A model generated the notes under the pieces. That model was not told where the DNA came from, ran no database searches, and worked only from the letters and a program-made list of their open reading frames with translations. A DNA stretch of 11,768 nucleotides from Omnitrophica WOR_2 bacterium RBG_13_41_10. Its GTDB lineage: Bacteria; Omnitrophota; Gorgyraeia; Gygaellales; Profunditerraquicolaceae. The DNA lies in the NCBI GenBank assembly GCA_001805465.1, contig MHGH01000016.1:77789-89556 (forward strand), given 5' to 3'. Below, piece by piece: positions 10,620 to 11,768 of this stretch. The position numbers and the translations under genes were made by a program. Within the stretch, counting starts at the first letter, position 1. Every line of letters begins with the position of its first letter.

Positions 10620-11768
10620 TTTTTTTTCTTTTGGTTTACATTTTAAAGCTGCCTGGGCAGCGGCTAACTTGGCAATCGGCACGCGAAATGGCGAACAGCT
10701 GACATAATCCATCCCAACGCGATGGCAAAATTCTACAGAGCGCGGCTCACCACCATGCTCACCACAGATACCTACCTCTAAGTTCTTATTGGTTTTACGG
10801 CCGCGTTCAATGCCTATCTTGATTAACTCTCCGATTCCTTCCTGATCAATACTCTGAAAAGGATCTTCCGGTAGTATTCCTTTTTTAATATATTCGGGTA
10901 AGAAACCTCCGATATCATCGCGGGAAAAACCAAAACCCATCTGAGTTAAATCATTGGTGCCGAAAGAGAAAAATTTTGCCACTGTGGCTAATTTATCGGC
11001 AACGATAGAGGCACGGGGAATTTCAATCATGGTGCCGAACATATTTTTAATTTTCTTGAGATTATATTTCTTTAAAACTTCCTGATAAATATTTTCCGTA
11101 ATCTTTAATTGATCTTCCAGTTCTTTTACCTCACAGACCACGGGAACCATTATTTCCGGATAAGGATTCTTTCCTTCTTTGAGCAATTCCGCAGCTGCTT
11201 CAAATGTCGCCCTAATCTGCATTGCGCTTACTTCAGGGTAAGTCACCCCTAAGCGCACCCCGCGATGGCCCATCATCGGGTTTGACTCATGCAGGGCCTC
11301 GGCGCGCTCGGCCAATTCATCTAAACTGATATTTAAATCTTTGGCTAATTGTTCACGCTTATCTTTCTCACGCGGGACAAATTCATGCAAGGGCGGGTCC
11401 AGTAAACGGATAACCACGGGTAAACCATCCATGGCCTCTAGCGTCCCCTTGATATCTTTTTTCACATAAGGAGCTAGCTCCTGGAGGGCTTTTAATCTTT
11501 CTTCTTTGGTATTAGACATAATCATTTTGCGTAAACGAAACAAGGGCTCTTCAGAGCTTTTGCCGTAAAACATATGCTCGGTGCGAAATAGGCCGATGCC
11601 TTCTGCGCCGAACAGCCGGGCGCGCCGGGCATCTTCAGGGGTATCAGCGTTAGTGCGGATACCTAATTTTTTCAGGGAGCCGCAAATTTTTAAGAAATCA
11701 TCCAATAGGGTATTTTTTTCAGAGGCATCTATCATAAGAAGTTTACCTTCGTAAAAACTTCCCTTGGT
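10617..11768 (-). CDS. ppdK: Pyruvate, phosphate dikinase, C-terminal part
   Basis: The frame is open to the right edge, so the start is outside the window; 383 residues are visible. It is the C-terminal PEP/pyruvate-binding TIM barrel of PPDK, which interconverts pyruvate + ATP + Pi and PEP + AMP + PPi. The fragment opens with TKGSFYEGKL, the usual link from the phosphohistidine domain. Substrate motifs follow: GIGLFRTEHMF, PVVIRLLDPPLHEF, SNPMMGHRG, GTMIEIPRA and FFSFGTNDLTQMGFGFSRDD. VGICGEHGG holds the catalytic cysteine (at about 10764-10766). LLDPPLHEF and GEHGG favour PPDK over PEP synthase or PTS enzyme I. It ends with a lysine-rich tail (KCKPKEKK). It is the first visible gene of the ppdK-sigma-apt-tRNA-PHP cluster. 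Confidence 0.96.
   Translation of the reverse strand, partial: TKGSFYEGKLLMIDASEKNTLLDDFLKICGSLKKLGIRTNADTPEDARRARLFGAEGIGLFRTEHMFYGKSSEEPLFRLRKMIMSNTKEERLKALQELAPYVKKDIKGTLEAMDGLPVVIRLLDPPLHEFVPREKDKREQLAKDLNISLDELAERAEALHESNPMMGHRGVRLGVTYPEVSAMQIRATFEAAAELLKEGKNPYPEIMVPVVCEVKELEDQLKITENIYQEVLKKYNLKKIKNMFGTMIEIPRASIVADKLATVAKFFSFGTNDLTQMGFGFSRDDIGGFLPEYIKKGILPEDPFQSIDQEGIGELIKIGIERGRKTNKNLEVGICGEHGGEPRSVEFCHRVGMDYVSCSPFRVPIAKLAAAQAALKCKPKEKK

Noticed and set aside
10617..11768. PEP synthase or PTS enzyme I instead of PPDK.
   Set aside because: LLDPPLHEF, SNPMMGHRG and VGICGEHGG follow the PPDK pattern, and the gene extends at least 383 residues with the PPDK-type linker at the edge.

Overview
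All genes that I can support in this window lie on the minus strand, so transcription runs from the right end to the left. The mix suggests a Gram-negative bacterium with an outer membrane (a secreted beta-barrel porin), moderate to low GC, glycogen or alpha-glucan metabolism (family 57 glycoside hydrolase, glycogen-binding domain) and pyruvate phosphate dikinase. The style recalls genomes of poorly cultured lineages such as Omnitrophota, but this is an impression and the window has no taxonomic marker gene.

Layout in transcription order. (1) Right end: the C-terminal part of ppdK, a short RpoD/SigA-type sigma factor, apt (overlapping the sigma gene by 4 bp), a tRNA-Arg(CCU) and a PHP-domain phosphoesterase, packed so tightly that they may form one transcript. 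(2) A 276-base leader with a candidate promoter and potential RNA structure, a 468-aa beta-barrel outer-membrane protein and a clear Rho-independent terminator. (3) A small four-helix-bundle (23S rRNA intervening-sequence type) gene lying between inverted arrays of a 7-bp repeat, then a GH57 enzyme. (4) A strong promoter driving a 188-aa membrane-anchored beta-sandwich protein, a ParA-type ATPase fused to a C-terminal CBM48/AMPK-type glycogen-binding domain, a DUF4870-like membrane protein, a lysine-tailed EF-Tu-domain-2-like protein and three small proteins. (5) Left end: a Fic protein with its own promoter, operator and terminator, and the N-terminus of an AbiEii-type nucleotidyltransferase toxin.

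The most interesting biology is the ParA-CBM48 fusion. Its glycan-contact positions appear intact, it sits downstream of a GH57 enzyme, and it is co-transcribed with a protein that has a basic cytoplasmic N-terminus and one membrane helix. A testable reading is a ParA-driven system that positions or partitions glycogen granules, comparable in logic to carboxysome positioning by McdA.

The second theme is short interspersed repeats at gene borders. One family (core TCTGACCCC on the plus strand) abuts stop codons four times, always in the same orientation, and a 46-bp version of it flanks the Fic gene as exact direct repeats. The other is a heptad array (consensus NGTACNG) that touches the start codons of two unrelated genes, both without a Shine-Dalgarno sequence, and also flanks the four-helix-bundle gene.
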